Positions 51,697 to 64,000 are shown, numbered from the stretch's first letter. The stretch: 64,000 bases of DNA from Ceratopteris richardii (GCA_020310875.1 CM035407.1:91963132-92027131); one strand, 5' to 3'. The notes: generated by a model from the sequence alone, not told the origin. Numbers and translations are program-made.

Positions 51697-54600
51697 GCTC
51701 CCCCTCAAGCTAAAGTATGCTTGATTCTTCATTCTCTGATAGGTTGAATACCTGCCATAGCTTTGAATCTACAAAGCTTTACTCCATCAAGTGCCTTCGT
51801 CATCATATCTGCTACTTGCTTTTCAGTTGGAACAAAAGAAATGTCAATCTCCTTTGCCATGAGCTTCTCCCTGATGAAGTGGTAATGGACCTCTATGTGC
51901 TTGGTTCTTGCATGCCGCTAGATGCATAGAACTTACATTATCTCCAAATATGTGAGGTTTGGAACTCACTAGTCTCAAATCTGTATACAATGCTTTTAAC
52001 CATATTGCCTCTTGAGTTGCTATGGTCAAGCCTCTGTACTCTGCTTCAGTTGAGGATAAAGCAACTGTTGGTTGCTTCTTGGAACTCCATGACACTAGCT
52101 TCGAACCTGCAAATGCTAAGTAACTAGATGTACTTTTTCTATCATCCTTAGCTCTTGCCTAATCTGCATCTGAGTGGATTTTGATATCCAAATTTGAAGA
52201 GTAAGGATAGAATATACCTTCGTTGATTGTACCATTGAGATACTTAAGTACTCTCTTAGCCGCATCCATGTGTGGTCTTCTTGGTGAGTGCATGAACTGA
52301 CTAAGCACTGCCACACTATATGAGATGTTTGCCCTTGTATGAGTAGCATATATCAAGCTACCTACCAAGCTTTGATACTCTTTAATGTCTTCAGTTTTCT
52401 CACCTGCATAAACACTAAGTTTATGATTCATCTCCAAAGGTGTACCTACAGGTTTAGAGTTCTCCATTTTAAACTTGAGTAGAAGATCTTGAATGTATCT
52501 TCTTTGAGTCAAATACATTCCTTCATCTGTATATATCACATGCATACCTAGGAAATATGTGAGCTCACCTAGGTCACTGATTTTGAACTCCTCTTGCATG
52601 TGTCTCTTGATCCTTCGAATGCCATTTAGATCATCAACCTGTCACAATAATATCATCTACATATACACATAGATAGATAACCTCATTGTGATCCCTTTTG
52701 ATGAATAGAGAAGGATCTGAGCTGCTAGCTTTGAAGCCATGATCTTGAAGATATGTAACCAACCTATAATTCCAAGCTCTTGGAGCTTGTTTCAATCCAT
52801 ACAATGCTTTCTTAAGTCTGCAAACATAAGATGGATGATTAGGGTTTTCAAAACATGGTGGTTGTGACATGTATACCTCTTCACTTATCCAACCATTTAA
52901 GAATGCATTTTTCACATCAAGTTGGAGGAGTCTCCAATTCCTTGCAGCAGCTACACTTATCAATGTCCTAATTGTAGTCATCTTTGCAACTGGTGAGAAT
53001 ATTTCCTGATAGTCTATACCATGCATTTGTGAGCATCCGTTGGCAACTAATCTTGCCTTGTACCTGCAAACTGATCCATCTGAATTTCTTTTAACTTTAT
53101 ATACCCATGTGCAACCGATTACCTTTTGATTCGGCGACATTGGAACCAAATCCCAAGTGTCCATCTCCTTCAATGCATCTATCTCTTCGTTCATGGCCTT
53201 TTCCCAATTAGGGTTTCCCTTTGCCTCTTCATAGGTTGAGGGTTCCTTTGAAATAGAGTCTTTTGCCAAGTATATTGAATGATTCGTAACAAATGTGGAA
53301 TCATATCCATACGTTTCTGGTTGTTTCTTCTCTCTTGCTGATCTTCTAGGTGCTTATTTGGAGCATTCTCCAACCTCTTGCATCTTTGCTTTGCCTCTTG
53401 ACTTCCATAGCTTGTAATCCTTTTCTCTTTCATCTTGGTCATGGTCTGTATCACTTCTTAGATCCTAGACCTGTGTATCATGCTTGCTTCCTAATTGATA
53501 AGAGTTAGAATCAAGATCATATGGTAGTGTTACCTTTTGTTTGTCTTCATCATACCAAGACCTGTGTTCTTCAAACACAACATCTCTACTTGTAGTGAAT
53601 TGCTTGGTTGAAGGATTGAAGAACCTGTAACCCATTTGAGTTGAATCATATCCAATAAACACTACCTTTGTTGCCCTTTCATCTAGCTTACCTCTTATTT
53701 GTGATGGTACATGAACATAAGCTAAACAACCAAAAACCTTGCAATGTCCAAGACTAGGTTTTCTTCCATGCCATGCTTCATAAAGAGTCATACCTTGAAG
53801 TGATTTGGATGGTAGTCTATTGACAAGGTACACAACAGTTGAAATAGCTTCTGCCCATAGATAATGTGGCAACTTCTTCTCTTCAAGCATTGCTCGGGCT
53901 GATCCAACCAATGTCTTGTTTCTCCTCTCTGTAATTCGATTTAGTTGAGGAGAATACCTAGTAGTCACTTCCCTTTTGATACCTTTGTCCTGCAAGAACT
54001 CATCAAACTCTTTGGAGAAGTATTCTCCCCCTCCATCAGATCTGAGCTTCTTTAGTGATCTACCTGTATGATTCTCCACATGTGCAAGATACTTCTTGAA
54101 GCAATCAAACACTTCATTCTTACTCTTGATAAAGTATAGAACAGTCCATCTACTATGGTCGTCAATAAGTGAGACATAATACCTTGATCATGCCAATGAA
54201 GGTTCTTGACTTGGTCCCCATACATCTGTATGTACTAAGTCCAATAAGTTGTTGTGGATGTAGCCTTTGTGGTTGAATGGTTGTCTTTGTGCCTTCCCAA
54301 TCTGACATGCATCACACCTGTTGATCATGTGTTGGTTTGATATGTTTGGCAGTCCCAGAACACTTTGATCCCTGCATATATCCTTCAAGGTTCTTTCATT
54401 CACATGAGCAAGTCTCTTATGCCACACTTCAAGCTCACTTAGGGTTTGAGACCCAAATTTGAATAGAGCTATGTTCCTGGTTTCTCCTACTTCAAAAGTA
54501 AAGAGCCTACCATGCTTCTCACCTCGGGCTATCTTCTTGAAGCCTTGACATGGATCTTCCACAAAAGCTCCATGTTGGGTGAACCTAACTTGCAAGCCTT

Positions 54601-55904
54601 TTTCAACTATTTGGCCTACACTTATTAGGTTTTTAGTGATAGAGGGTACATAGAGAACCTTACTTTGAATGTTTGTCCTGCCATTGGAAGCTTTGACATT
54701 ACCAATCTTCTCCACATTGTGCTTTGTGTCATCCCCTATTTGCACTTCATGTCTATGCTTTGGACTTTCCAAATCAGATAGAAGAGCAATGTTGCCTGCA
54801 ACATGATTCGAACATCCTGAATCTATGTAGAACAAATGATCATCTTCTTCACCTTCTTTGTGGCTTAGATTCATAAGAAGCAATTAGTGTTCATGTGGTT
54901 GATCTAATTGTTGTAGTCCCTTCTATTATAGCTTCTATTGTAATTGTTGAAGTTGTGTCCACCTCTGCCTCTACTGTTGCCATATCCATCTCTACCTCTA
55001 TTGCTGCCATATCCACCTCTTCCACTTCCTTTCTGGGCCTTCCCATTGAACCAGCAATTATGAGTGGTGTGGTTGGTCTTATCGCATATGGCACAAGGTT
55101 GAACATTATGACCTTTGGCTTTGTCTTGCTTTGGTCCTTTCTTCTTCCCTTTCCACTTGCTTTTACTTGCAAAGTTGGCTTGGGAAGTCTCTTCTTCATC
55201 TTCTTCCTTCTTCTTGCCTTTCTGCTTCTTATCCTTCTTATCGGCATATAGAGCACTAGTTGAATTACCATGATAAGAGTTACCTTCCTTTATGCTATTG
55301 TTGGCTTCTTGATTGAAGAGTTGTTCGAGAAAGACGTTGAAGTGAGTTTGCACATCCATGATGAGATCATAAGCTGTCGTGAAGGATTGCCATTGCTTAT
55401 CACTTCGAATGCCTTTGAGAATTCGCCTCATGATGACCTCTTCTTCAATCAGCTCTCCAATGGATGCTAACTGATCTGCAACCTCCTTGACCTTGGTAAC
55501 AAACTGTGTGATGGTTTGTTTAGGTGTCTTCTTCATTTGGTTGAACTCGTTCCAAAGATGATTCTTTCTTGCTTTGGTAAGTCTCAAGGGCATCCCAAGT
55601 CTCTTGAGATGTCTTGCATCCTCTAATATGTGGTAATAGAAAGTCAGAGATAGAGTTTAGTATGTACGACCTTGCTTGAGCATCCCTTGCGCACCAAAGT
55701 GTGAGCTTATCTGTCTCCTCTTGTGTAGGTCCACCTATGGATCTTGGAATAGGCATAGCTTCATCACCTGCTACAATTCCATAAAGATTTCTACCTTACA
55801 AAGAGGCCTCCATTCTGATTTGCCAAGCCGCATAGTTGTGTTGATCAAGCTTCTCGATCATTGAGGGAAAGCCGTCACCCATCTTGATCTAGCTCTGATA
55901 CCAC

Positions 55905-56990
55905 TGAAAGAACTTGGAGAAGCTTGTAAAAGGTAGAAAAGTGTGTTTCGAAGCGACAAAGTTTGGTCAAGCCAACCGGCACAAGACCAACCCACCAACC
56001 CTTGAGCTTATGGAGACTCAAATAGACCTTATAAGAATGTGATAAGTGTAAAGAAACACACTATGTACTTTGGAGCATCAAGGAGAATGAGTCGATACAA
56101 AATAGATAGGTTTGCGGGTCGACTAGCAAAAAAAACTTACTATCTATGGAAGAGACAATGAAGTTCAAATGCCCATAGTGACTAGCGTGATTACAATTAG
56201 AAAAAATACTTTTATGGGAGTGATACACAGAGGGTTGAGTGTATAGAATGCACAAAAGTATAAGGAATAAGCAAAATATTCTATAGGAATGAATGCGACA
56301 TTCACCGGTGGTACTTCCTATTTTTTAGGAATACGTAGAGATTGACCCTCAGACAGAAAAACCTAGCTTTCTCCCAATCTACAAAAGCAAATGCTATGAA
56401 AATTTGTATGCATAAACTAGACACTAATATCTTTCCAATGAGCCATCTTGCGCTCAATTTGAAGCTCGGGAGAGAGAGCATCAGCCTCTCCAAGATTACT
56501 GTTGGCGAAGAAGATGATGTAGAGAATTGAAGGAGCAAGACAATGATGGTCACAAGTGTATGTATATTGCTTCCATGTAATGTACAAGTGATTTCAAGCC
56601 TTTATGTAGACTCTAAGAGTGTTCCACGACTTCTACAAGTGAAATTTGAATTCAAATGAAGGTGGGAATGGTTGTTGGAGGGAATCAATTCACTTTCCTA
56701 CAATCTAGGAAAAGTGAAGATCTAGTTTGATCTACTTTTAAGTGATTGATTGCTTGATTGAATGCAACTTCAACCACCACAAATTCTTGGGATTTGGGCT
56801 TTATCTTTCTACCTTTACATGTGTAAAGCTCAAGGCTTTTACAACGGTAAATGAACCATCAAAAATCTCTCAGAAAATACAATAAATGAGTATAAGAAAA
56901 AGAACTCTCCAACGGATATTCTTTCGACGTGATAGCCTTTGATGTAGATTAAGTCCACCTCAAGCATATTGTAAGCTTGATGTTCCAACA
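55905..56990 (-). repeat. 5' LTR of copia family 5
   Basis: 1086 bp, from TGAAAGAACTTGG to GATGTTCCAACA, adjoining the primer-binding complement. Confidence 0.93.
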
Positions 56991-58305
56991 CAGATCAACA
57001 CCCAAATCAGCCATAAGGCATCTGAGCCACATACACTCAATAGTTGATGTGAAAGCTACCATATACTTAGTCTCACAACTGGAAGTGGCCACAATAGTCA
57101 ACCAAGATATACATGAGCTACCAAGCATGAAGGAAAAGCCACTGGTGGATACAGGAGTGTCATAGCAACCAACCAAATCACTATAAAAAAAAGCATGCAA
57201 ATCTGGCGGTAGTGACCCCCCCTTGGGATAAAACAATCCAAGCAGCGGGGTACCACTCAAGCAAAGAAAGATGCGCTTAACTGCCTACCAATGCTTGACA
57301 CCTGGGCTATGCATAAACCTGCTCATGTGTGAGACAACAAATTGAATATCTCGCTGAGTAATGCATAAGTAAATCAAGCACCCAACAACCTGCTCGTAGA
57401 GAGCAACATCAAATGCATCTCCAACATCATGAAGACTCAACCATAAACCTATCTCCATAGGAGTGGCAATAGGCTTACAATCTTCAAGGCCAAAATGCGG
57501 CAATAATGTTTCAATATATTTCATTTGACACAAAGCCATTCCACCATCAACTTGCATAAAATGAATGCCGCAAATGCCCCAAATCAGACATCTCAAATTA
57601 GGCATAAAAATCAGCCTTAAAATCAGCAATATGCATGTCATGAGGACCAGTGAACAACATGTCATCAACATACATCACAATCATTAGAAGCACATCATTA
57701 GCACACTTAACATATAAGGTGCATTCAGTTGGACTATTCTCAAAACCATGTGCAATGAGATAGGCATGTATCTTTTCATACCAAGCATGTGGTACTTTCT
57801 TTAAACCATATAATGCCTTCTTTAACATGCACACCTCGTTTTCATGCCCTTTCAACACAAAGCCATGGGGTTGAAAAACATACACTTCTTCATGCAAGTC
57901 ACCATTCAAAAATGTTATTTTAATGTCCAACTGATGTACATTCCAACCATGATGAGCTACAAGTGCACAGATGCTACAAACAGTAGTCACCTGGCAAGTA
58001 GGAGCAAAGGTTTCCATCAAAATCAATGCCTCTTTCCTGTGCATAACCCTTTGCAACAAGCCTAGCTTTATACCTATCAATTGTTCCATCAGGTTTACGC
58101 TTGTGCTTGTATACCCACTTAGTGCCAATGGCCTTCTTGCTAGGAAGCAAGTCACATAAAGACCAGGTACCATTTTTCATGATAGCATCATATTTAGATT
58201 GCATTGTAGCCATCCATCTTAATTTTGTGCTTCATCAAACAAAACAGGTTCAATCTCATCACACAGACGAGGCAACCATAACATAACAATTTGATGCAAA
58301 AGAGG

Positions 58306-58915
58306 TGTAGCTCAAGCGTAAGCACCACCTCCTTTACTTGTCAATCCGTGGAGACGTGAGGACCGGTATGAAGACCACGAGCAAGTGAAGGCACAAGTGC
58401 GTGAGTGAAAGCACACAAACATGCACACACATACACACACACACGCACAAGGTAAGATCAAAGAGAGGAACAATGGAAAGCTTTGATTGCAAAAGAGTTC
58501 TCTTACAAAAACTCTATTCTCTAACAAGCTAACCCCAAAAATGAGCTCTCTAGCTCTTTTTATAGTTTTTGGACTAGTTTTGGCCCTGTCCAGACCTAGT
58601 GTCCGGCCTAGTTAAAAATTAGGTTCCAGGGCTTATTTGAGGGCTCAAACGAAGTCTAAAAATTATGAAAATTGGTAGGATGATACTTCTAATACTCCTC
58701 AAGCTCGAGGACTCCTCGGCTTGAACAAAATGGAGTTAAAAAAATAGAAAATGGTATTTACAATGGTTTTTAGTGATGGAAATCACTATTTTTGTAGGGG
58801 ATTCTTCTAAAAATTTGACATGTACTTCTTGGAGCTCCCTACTTGCTCCTTCTTCTTGTGTGTGTCCACCTTTCTGATGTGCTTCCATGCTTGTGCTTGA
58901 CCTTGAGTTTCAACA
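58306..58915 (-). repeat. 3' LTR of the gypsy element
   Basis: 610 bp, TG...CA bounded on both strands, followed at 58916-58933 by the C-rich complement of a polypurine tract. It includes a short (AC)n tract near 58425-58447 and a TATA-like sequence near 58560 on the minus strand. Confidence 0.85.
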
Positions 58916-60174
58916 CTCCCCCCCCCTCTCGAGTCTGTCATCCCTGACAGACCCTTGTTGTAGTGGTTGTTCCAAGTAGTGCTTTGAGAGGGAGTGTCCG
59001 TTCTATATGAGCAAAAGTCATCTGGCTTCCAGATGTGGCAGGGTTGGTTGTCCGGTTCTTCATCTGTCACGGTGAGCCTTTGCAAGTTGTAGTGCCTTGG
59101 TATTACTTCTTCGTTGGATTCCAGCATGACTGTGTCGTTGTGAGTCTCCGTTGATGTCCTCTAGATCTTCCAAAGTTGATGTTCATAGTAGTCATGCTAA
59201 GTACTCATAACCCATAGTGGATGATGGGTAAGTGTGTTCGTGCATGGGTTGAGGAAAATATGTGCCTTATGCACGGCCTTGTAATGTAGCCCTATGCATG
59301 CTTACTTGGAAAATGCATCCGAAGAAGTATGGTGCAAAAATTGGAGTTCTTGAGCTAAGTGCTCAAGGGTATGTCGACGAAGAGGTTTCCTAAGCTATCA
59401 TGGTTATGATGTTTCCAAAGTAAAGATACGTACCATGGAGAAGGTCGATCGATGTTCATCTCTTCGTGTTGTACACTTGGCCTTTGGGATGGAACATTGT
59501 TGATGAATGTCCGTGGTGATGGTCCATTGATGAGATCTTTTGAACGGATGATCCTGTCTCCTCTTTTCAAAGCATCATTTGCCAAATACTGAGAATTGAA
59601 TTTCTTTATATTTCAGTATACATACAAGGATTTGCATGGTACCAAAACTATCCCTTGTAGATATCTCCTTGGATGCTCTTGTACATATGGTAGTTAAATA
59701 TCTCTCAAGTTGCAGACCTTCAAGCTCTTCACTCCTACCCTGGTAAGGGGGAACCATAGTTGTGGATGCCATGTTCATGCCAAGTTCTTGACATCTACCA
59801 GATAAGGCAACAATTACATCATCTGCTAGCCGAGACACACTTCTATCCAAACTGATAAATTCCCAGTAATCGATGGTTCAATCTTCAACTAAGCATGACT
59901 CATTCATGTTCCATGAGTGAAACCTGGGAGCAAGTTCTTTGTCTCTCTTTTTTTTTTTGAAACAATGTCACAAAACAAGAAGACAAAGTTTAGATCAAAA
60001 AATGGTGTACATGTGTCAATGTGCTCTCGTGCATGGGACTCGCAATTGTGTCTATGCACGGCCATGTAATGTGGCCCTATATTAATGCATATTTTGGAAA
60101 TGCATGACCTGAATGGTGCAAAAGACAAGGTTGTGCAAGGAGCACATGGTTGTCGCTCATCAAGGCTTTCGATG

Positions 60175-60996
60175 TTATTTGCGGATGTTGATGCCGACTT
60201 TGGTGGAGGTATCCATTGGGTCTCGAACTGATGTAATCCTCCTTATTGGAGTCCATTTTAGAACAACATTTGGCACTGTAGAGATCACTTCAGGCATCTT
60301 CCTCTTTGGATGCTTTCTGAACTGGGGTATCCAGTGTGATTGGTGCTTTGGTTCGGTGGAGGCTACTTGTACTTTTGGCTTCCAAACCCATACCGTTTTT
60401 ACACATCTTCCTACTATGGTTGAAGAGGTGATTTGATCTTCTTTCAATCTCTGTATGCGGTTCTTACCCTTTCCTCTTTGTGGTTTCTTTGTTGAGACTT
60501 TTCGCATGTGGGAGAACATAGGTTGTTGTGGATGTAAGAGCTTCTTAGGTACCCACATCTCTAATTGCCCCTGTTGAGCTGCAACTAATTTCTTAGGCAC
60601 CCAAACTTGTCGGATACCTTGTGGTTGAGCTTGCCCAAGCTTCTTCACTCGTCTTCTAGCCTGGTGGGGGTCCCTGGAGGGGAATTGTGGGGTTAAGGCC
60701 GGTGATTGCTCTCCTTTTCGTACCCAGATCTGCTTCATGCCCGACACTACTTTCCTTTTGAAATCCCATTGTCTATTTGATATAGCAGTTGTTCTGTTCT
60801 GTTGTGCTTGCCTTGTTGGTTGAGTTGTAGTGGTGGCATTAGTCCTTGCACCAGAGGAGGAGTCCGCTTGTCTTTGAGCCTGTTCTTCCATGATTGAGTT
60901 CTCCTGCAACATAGAGCTTTTGACGCATACAACATCTCTTTTGCTAAGATTAGTCCTAGGAGAACTACAAGATGTGACATCTAGATTTGTGAGCAT
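60175..60996 (-). pseudogene. Extra open frame of the gypsy element (function unknown)
   Basis: 273-codon frame between the retropepsin-like domain and the 3' LTR. It is basic and rich in Gln, Thr and Pro, with a recurring W-V-x-K motif (QIWVRKGE, QVWVPKKL, EMWVPKKL, TVWVWKPK). I recognise no enzyme, zinc knuckle or membrane segment. Position resembles the additional 3' frames (env-like or unknown) of some plant gypsy lineages. Treated as part of the fossil element. Confidence 0.55.
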
Positions 60997-61279
60997 GCCA
61001 TTTTCTAGTTCTAATGTAAAGCATTGTCCCTAGACCCAAACTTGAAGAAGTTGACTTCTTAGGTTCAAGTTGACTTCTTAGGTTCAAGTTGACTGCATTG
61101 TCATAAATCCAATCTTGTCCTCAGACAAGTGGTTCTGTAAGGTTCTCATCTTGACACACTAGCACTTTGACTTTCATTGGAACATCTTGAAGGTAGATGG
61201 GAAGTTCCACCTCGCCCAAACAAGGGGTTTCCACACCTCCCAATCCTATGAGATAAGCTTCTATGGGATTGATGTTCAA

Positions 61280-61936
61280 CTACAAGTTTTGGCAGTAGGA
61301 TAGTCTAACTGCACTACTTGCTGCACCTGAGTCAATCAATGCTTTCACAGTCCTTGCACCCTTTCTTCGTCCTATCTCTATGGTCACAAAGGGATGTCGG
61401 TCAATGACTTGAGAAGTAGTTATGCCCGATTTTTGGCACATATCCATGTGATATTTTGGGGCTTTTGAGTTGACATCTAGGCCTAATAGCCTTAACTTAT
61501 TTCGCCTTAACTTATTTCGCCTTATGTGCTCTCTAGCCTCTGCTTGTGCTTCTTCTCTGACTCTCATCTCTTCTTCTTTTTGTTTCTTAGCAGTGTTGAG
61601 TCTCATTAGCATGTCCTCTGTAAGAGGTTCTTGATATAACTTGACTCGACAACCACTGATATAGTTTGGCAAGATGTCACCTTCTAAAGTAGCCAATTGA
61701 ACAGCACCGCTAGTGGAAATTCTATTAATGATCATGGGTCCATATCCTCTTTTCTCCAACTTACGGGCATGTTGCTTCAGCGTATAAACCAGCACTAGGT
61801 CTCCCTCTTTCAATCCTTTATCTTTGATGTGTGCATCAAAGTATGCCTTTTGCCTTTTCTTTGCAGCATAGATGCCTTCTGCCGCTCGTAGCCTCGTCTC
61901 ACCTAAGCGTTCTAGATCAAAGATCCTAGAGGACAA
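61280..61936 (-). pseudogene. Integrase C-terminus followed by a retropepsin-like motif (gypsy)
   Basis: One 218-codon frame carries the integrase C-terminal region (LKEGDLVLVYTLKQHARK, KRGYGPMIINRI, residues about 40-100), a charged linker (about 110-150) and then FVTIEIGRRKGARTVKALID with SGAASSAVRL, an aspartic-protease D-S-G-A signature (about 180-215). In standard gypsy order, protease lies upstream of reverse transcriptase, so a downstream position is notable. Part of a broken element. Confidence 0.72.
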
Positions 61937-62011
61937 CTCATGTCCATTCCACTCATGCTCTTGTGCTACTTTTAATGCTCGGATGAGGAAGTTTAATGGT
62001 AGAACAACATT

Positions 62012-63337
62012 CTATCCAAAGACCATCTGAAATGGGGTGGCGTTGAGTACCGTTTTGTAGGCAACTCGATAAGCCCAAACAGCATGATGAAGTTGTTTGT
62101 CCCAATCAGAGTGTTTATTATTTACCAGCTTTGTTAATACGTTACAGAGGATCTTATTGGTGCTCTCGGCTTGTCCGTTAGCTTGTGGGTGATAAGGGGC
62201 AAACTTCTTATGTATCACCAAGAATTCTTGGAGAAGATTTTCAATGACTTCATTTAAGAAGTGTGTGTCTCTATCACTTACTAACTCTATTGGTAGTCCA
62301 TATCTAGTGAACACATTCTCAAATAAGAACTTAGCCGTTGTCTGAGCATCATTCTTTGTGGTGGCTTTGACTTCTACCCACTTTGTAAGGTAATCTGTGG
62401 CTACAATAATGTACTCTGCATGGGTGTTTCTAGCTGGGGGGTTAATGGGGCCTACAAAGTCTATACCCCACTTTGAAAATGCACGTCCTCCCATCATTGG
62501 TCTCAAAGGCATCTCATCGTTTCTAACTGGATATTGTGCACGTTGGCATGTGCCACATTTCTTCACATAGGTATGTGCATCCATATGAAGAGTGGGCCAC
62601 CAAAGTCCTGAGAATAGAATGGTCTTGATTACTCGATCAGGACCAAAGTGTCCACCTGCAGCACCACTGTGTGCAGTCTCTAAGACCTTTAAATAGTCTG
62701 ATTCATGCACGCACAATCTTAAGTAACCATCTTTGCCTCTTCGGTATAGGTTGTCTCCTACTAAGGCATAGCCTTGAGCCTCTTGCTCCATGCTTTGTCT
62801 TCTTGCTAGACTAGCCTCTTTGGGTAATCTTCCCGACCTCATAAACTCTACCAATGGAGCACTCAAATATGGAATTAATGACACTTGATAAAGGGTCACA
62901 TGCTCCACTGGTGGTCTCTCTCTGCACATTGGACAATTCTTAATCCACTCATGTATTTCTTTGTCCATGCTAGGCCAATACACTCCTAAACGTTTCAAAT
63001 TTTGTAATGTGCGCTGTTTAGAATAATGATTTCCTAGCAATCCTTCATGAGCTTGTTGCAACCAACTACTATGTTCATCGTCCTCAACACAACAAGCTAA
63101 TACACCCTCAGTATCTTGTTTGTACATGCTTCCTGCCAATATGTGGTATTTTTGTGATTTTACAATTTCTTCTTGTGATGTTTTCACATTCTTATTTGCA
63201 GGGCCGAAGGTTAGGACTGGTACCAACTTATTTGCCCATTTAGGAACAACTTCCAAATTGAATAGATAAGCATTAGGTAGTTCATCAGACACTCCTTGAG
63301 GTGACTCCCCTGAAGTGATACGAGAAAGGTGATCTGT
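62012..63337 (-). pseudogene. Gypsy integrase with duplicated zinc module
   Basis: The zinc-binding H-x6-H-x30-C-x2-C pattern occurs twice with identical spacing, at about 63049-62924 (HEGLLGNH, CPMC) and 62671-62546 (HSGAAGGH, CGTC). Each is preceded by its own upstream YxxxGxxxY segment. The catalytic D-D-E core follows: GIDFVGP near 62461, LVSDRD near 62275 and NGQAESTNK near 62167, spaced D-x61-D-x35-E. The open frame extends upstream into copia-derived sequence because of the deletion junction near 63337. Part of a broken element. Confidence 0.85.
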
Positions 63338-64000
63338 CAAAAGACATATATTCCTCCCTTGATCAAAACGTAGGGTGCCCATTTTACATGCTGATAGATT
63401 TTTAGCCAAAACCAGAAATTGTTTGAAGACATAAACACTTCGGACTTTGCCTTCAATGGATATACCCATGCATGCCTAGAAAAATCATCAATGAAAGTCA
63501 CAAAGTAAAGATAGTTCCCAAAAGAAGGTGTCTGCATAGGACGTTGCCATTTGAGAGATTATGAATTGTACATCTGTTATCAACAAATTTCACAATCAAG
63601 CAAATCTTGGATAATGTAGAAACTAATAATAGATTTTTCTTGATCCTTGGCACAAACAAAGAATATGACAAGGTGAAAGAACTACCGTCAGCAGTAGTCA
63701 AAATGATCTTACCAACTCCCATAGTAGGATAGGAGGATTTGTTGGTGCATGTAACAATATTCCCTTTAGGGGCAGGCTCGAGTGAAGAGAAGAAACTATG
63801 CTGCCAGGTAATATGTTTGGTTGCCCCACTATCAAAGTACCAAATAGCTAAGTCTAATGTAGACATGCACTGCTCATGAGAAGATGGGTCAAAGCTACAA
63901 ACAATAGTAAACACCCATTACTCTTCCTACACAAGATTATCAGACTCTGTTTTTGGTGGAGAGGCCTCTGCAACAACCATTCTGACCTCTTTCTTCTTTG

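Larger units (their letters stand above)
50619..56990 (-). mobile_element. Ty1/copia fossil, family 5
   Basis: Minus-strand element of about 6.4 kb with both LTRs. From the 5' end: primer-binding complement GCTCTGATACCAC (55892-55904), gag (about 55.88-54.9 kb; KLDQHNYAAWQIRMEA, zinc knuckle CAICDKTNHTTHNC), protease (YIDSGCSNHVAGN, about 54.8 kb), GAG-pre-integrase and integrase (about 54.5-53.6 kb), reverse transcriptase (about 53.2-52.5 kb; YVDDIIVTG) and RNase H (about 52.2-51.8 kb; SSTEAEYRGLTIAT), then a polypurine tract. The flanking duplication is imperfect (TTGAT and CAGAT). Broken in several places but structurally complete at both ends. LTRs differ by roughly several percent by eye. 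Confidence 0.93.
58306..63337 (-). mobile_element. Ty3/gypsy fossil, 5'-deleted
   Basis: Minus-strand gypsy element whose gag, reverse transcriptase, RNase H and 5' LTR are missing. It starts at about 63337 in the RNase H to integrase tether (DHLSRI), where it joins copia family-1 sequence. Then come integrase with two zinc modules (63.05-61.7 kb), an integrase C-terminal region (KRGYGPMIINRI), a retropepsin-like motif (ALIDSGAASSAVRL, near 61.3 kb), an additional open frame (60996-60175) and about 1.2 kb of mostly non-coding sequence before the polypurine tract and 3' LTR. The extra sequence between integrase and LTR is unusual. The element is broken by the large 5' deletion and a few further breaks. 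Confidence 0.88.
50060..64000 (-). mobile_element. Ty1/copia fossil, family 1, copy c (interrupted twice, runs off window)
   Basis: Minus-strand family-1 parts: 3' LTR and RNase H end (50060-50618), RNase H and reverse transcriptase (56991-58305), then integrase, GAG-pre-integrase and protease edge (63338-64000; TMGVGKIILTTADG, WYFDSGATKHITW). The gaps are a family-5 copia (50619-56990) and a gypsy element (58306-63337). About 0.7 kb of family-1 sequence expected between 58305 and 63338, judged from copy b, is missing. Treating the three parts as one element is inference from order and strand. Heavily broken. Confidence 0.85.

Noticed and set aside
58420-58450. (AC)n tract as an independent microsatellite locus
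   Set aside because: It lies within the gypsy LTR and is short; noted there instead.

Overview
The window is nuclear DNA of a vascular plant. The evidence is a spliced plant-type glutamate carboxypeptidase gene of the AMP1/LAMP1 family, a dense layer of nested Ty1/copia and Ty3/gypsy retroelements primed from initiator-Met tRNA, a 5S rRNA-derived segment and many long microsatellites. I cannot name the species. The long repeat-filled intron and the unfamiliar LINE family would suit a large-genome plant such as a fern, a gymnosperm or an early-diverging angiosperm, but this is inference.

Layout. 1-668: unassigned. 669-4197: 5'-truncated copia fossil (family 1, + strand) with its 3' LTR. 4198-5188: mostly non-coding, with a (CA)n tract. 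5189-18411: the 3' half of the one recognisable host gene, as eight exons on the + strand, ending in TAA at 18409-18411. The exons carrying the N-terminus, PA domain and catalytic Glu pair are not in the window. The fourth visible intron (7124-17414) is about 10.3 kb. It holds a head-to-tail array of non-LTR (LINE) copies on the minus strand (9915-17201), separated and bordered by long (GA)n/(TC)n tracts, and the last tract stops 16 nt before the next exon. 18412-25669: AT-rich, mostly unassigned sequence. 25675-31326: copia family 2 (minus) carrying an 875-bp DNA transposon and, near its 5' end, a 5S rRNA-like block.

31519-49326 is a three-level nest. A family-1 copia (minus) was hit by a family-3 copia (minus, 34788-47677, duplication GTTGG), which was hit by a family-4 copia (+, 40063-46987, duplication TCTGA). 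49327-50059 holds an orphan family-5-like gag piece. 50060-64000 is another family-1 copia (minus), interrupted by a family-5 copia (50619-56990) and by a 5'-deleted Ty3/gypsy element (58306-63337). It runs off the right edge.

All LTR elements are broken fossils. The points most worth a second look are: the LINE family that sits in (TC)n tracts and carries a conserved PCNA-interaction-like motif at its ORF2 C-terminus; the (GA)n tract beside a host splice acceptor; the five-fold primer-binding-site array and extended LTR of the family-4 copia; and the gypsy element with a doubled integrase zinc module and a retropepsin-like domain downstream of integrase.
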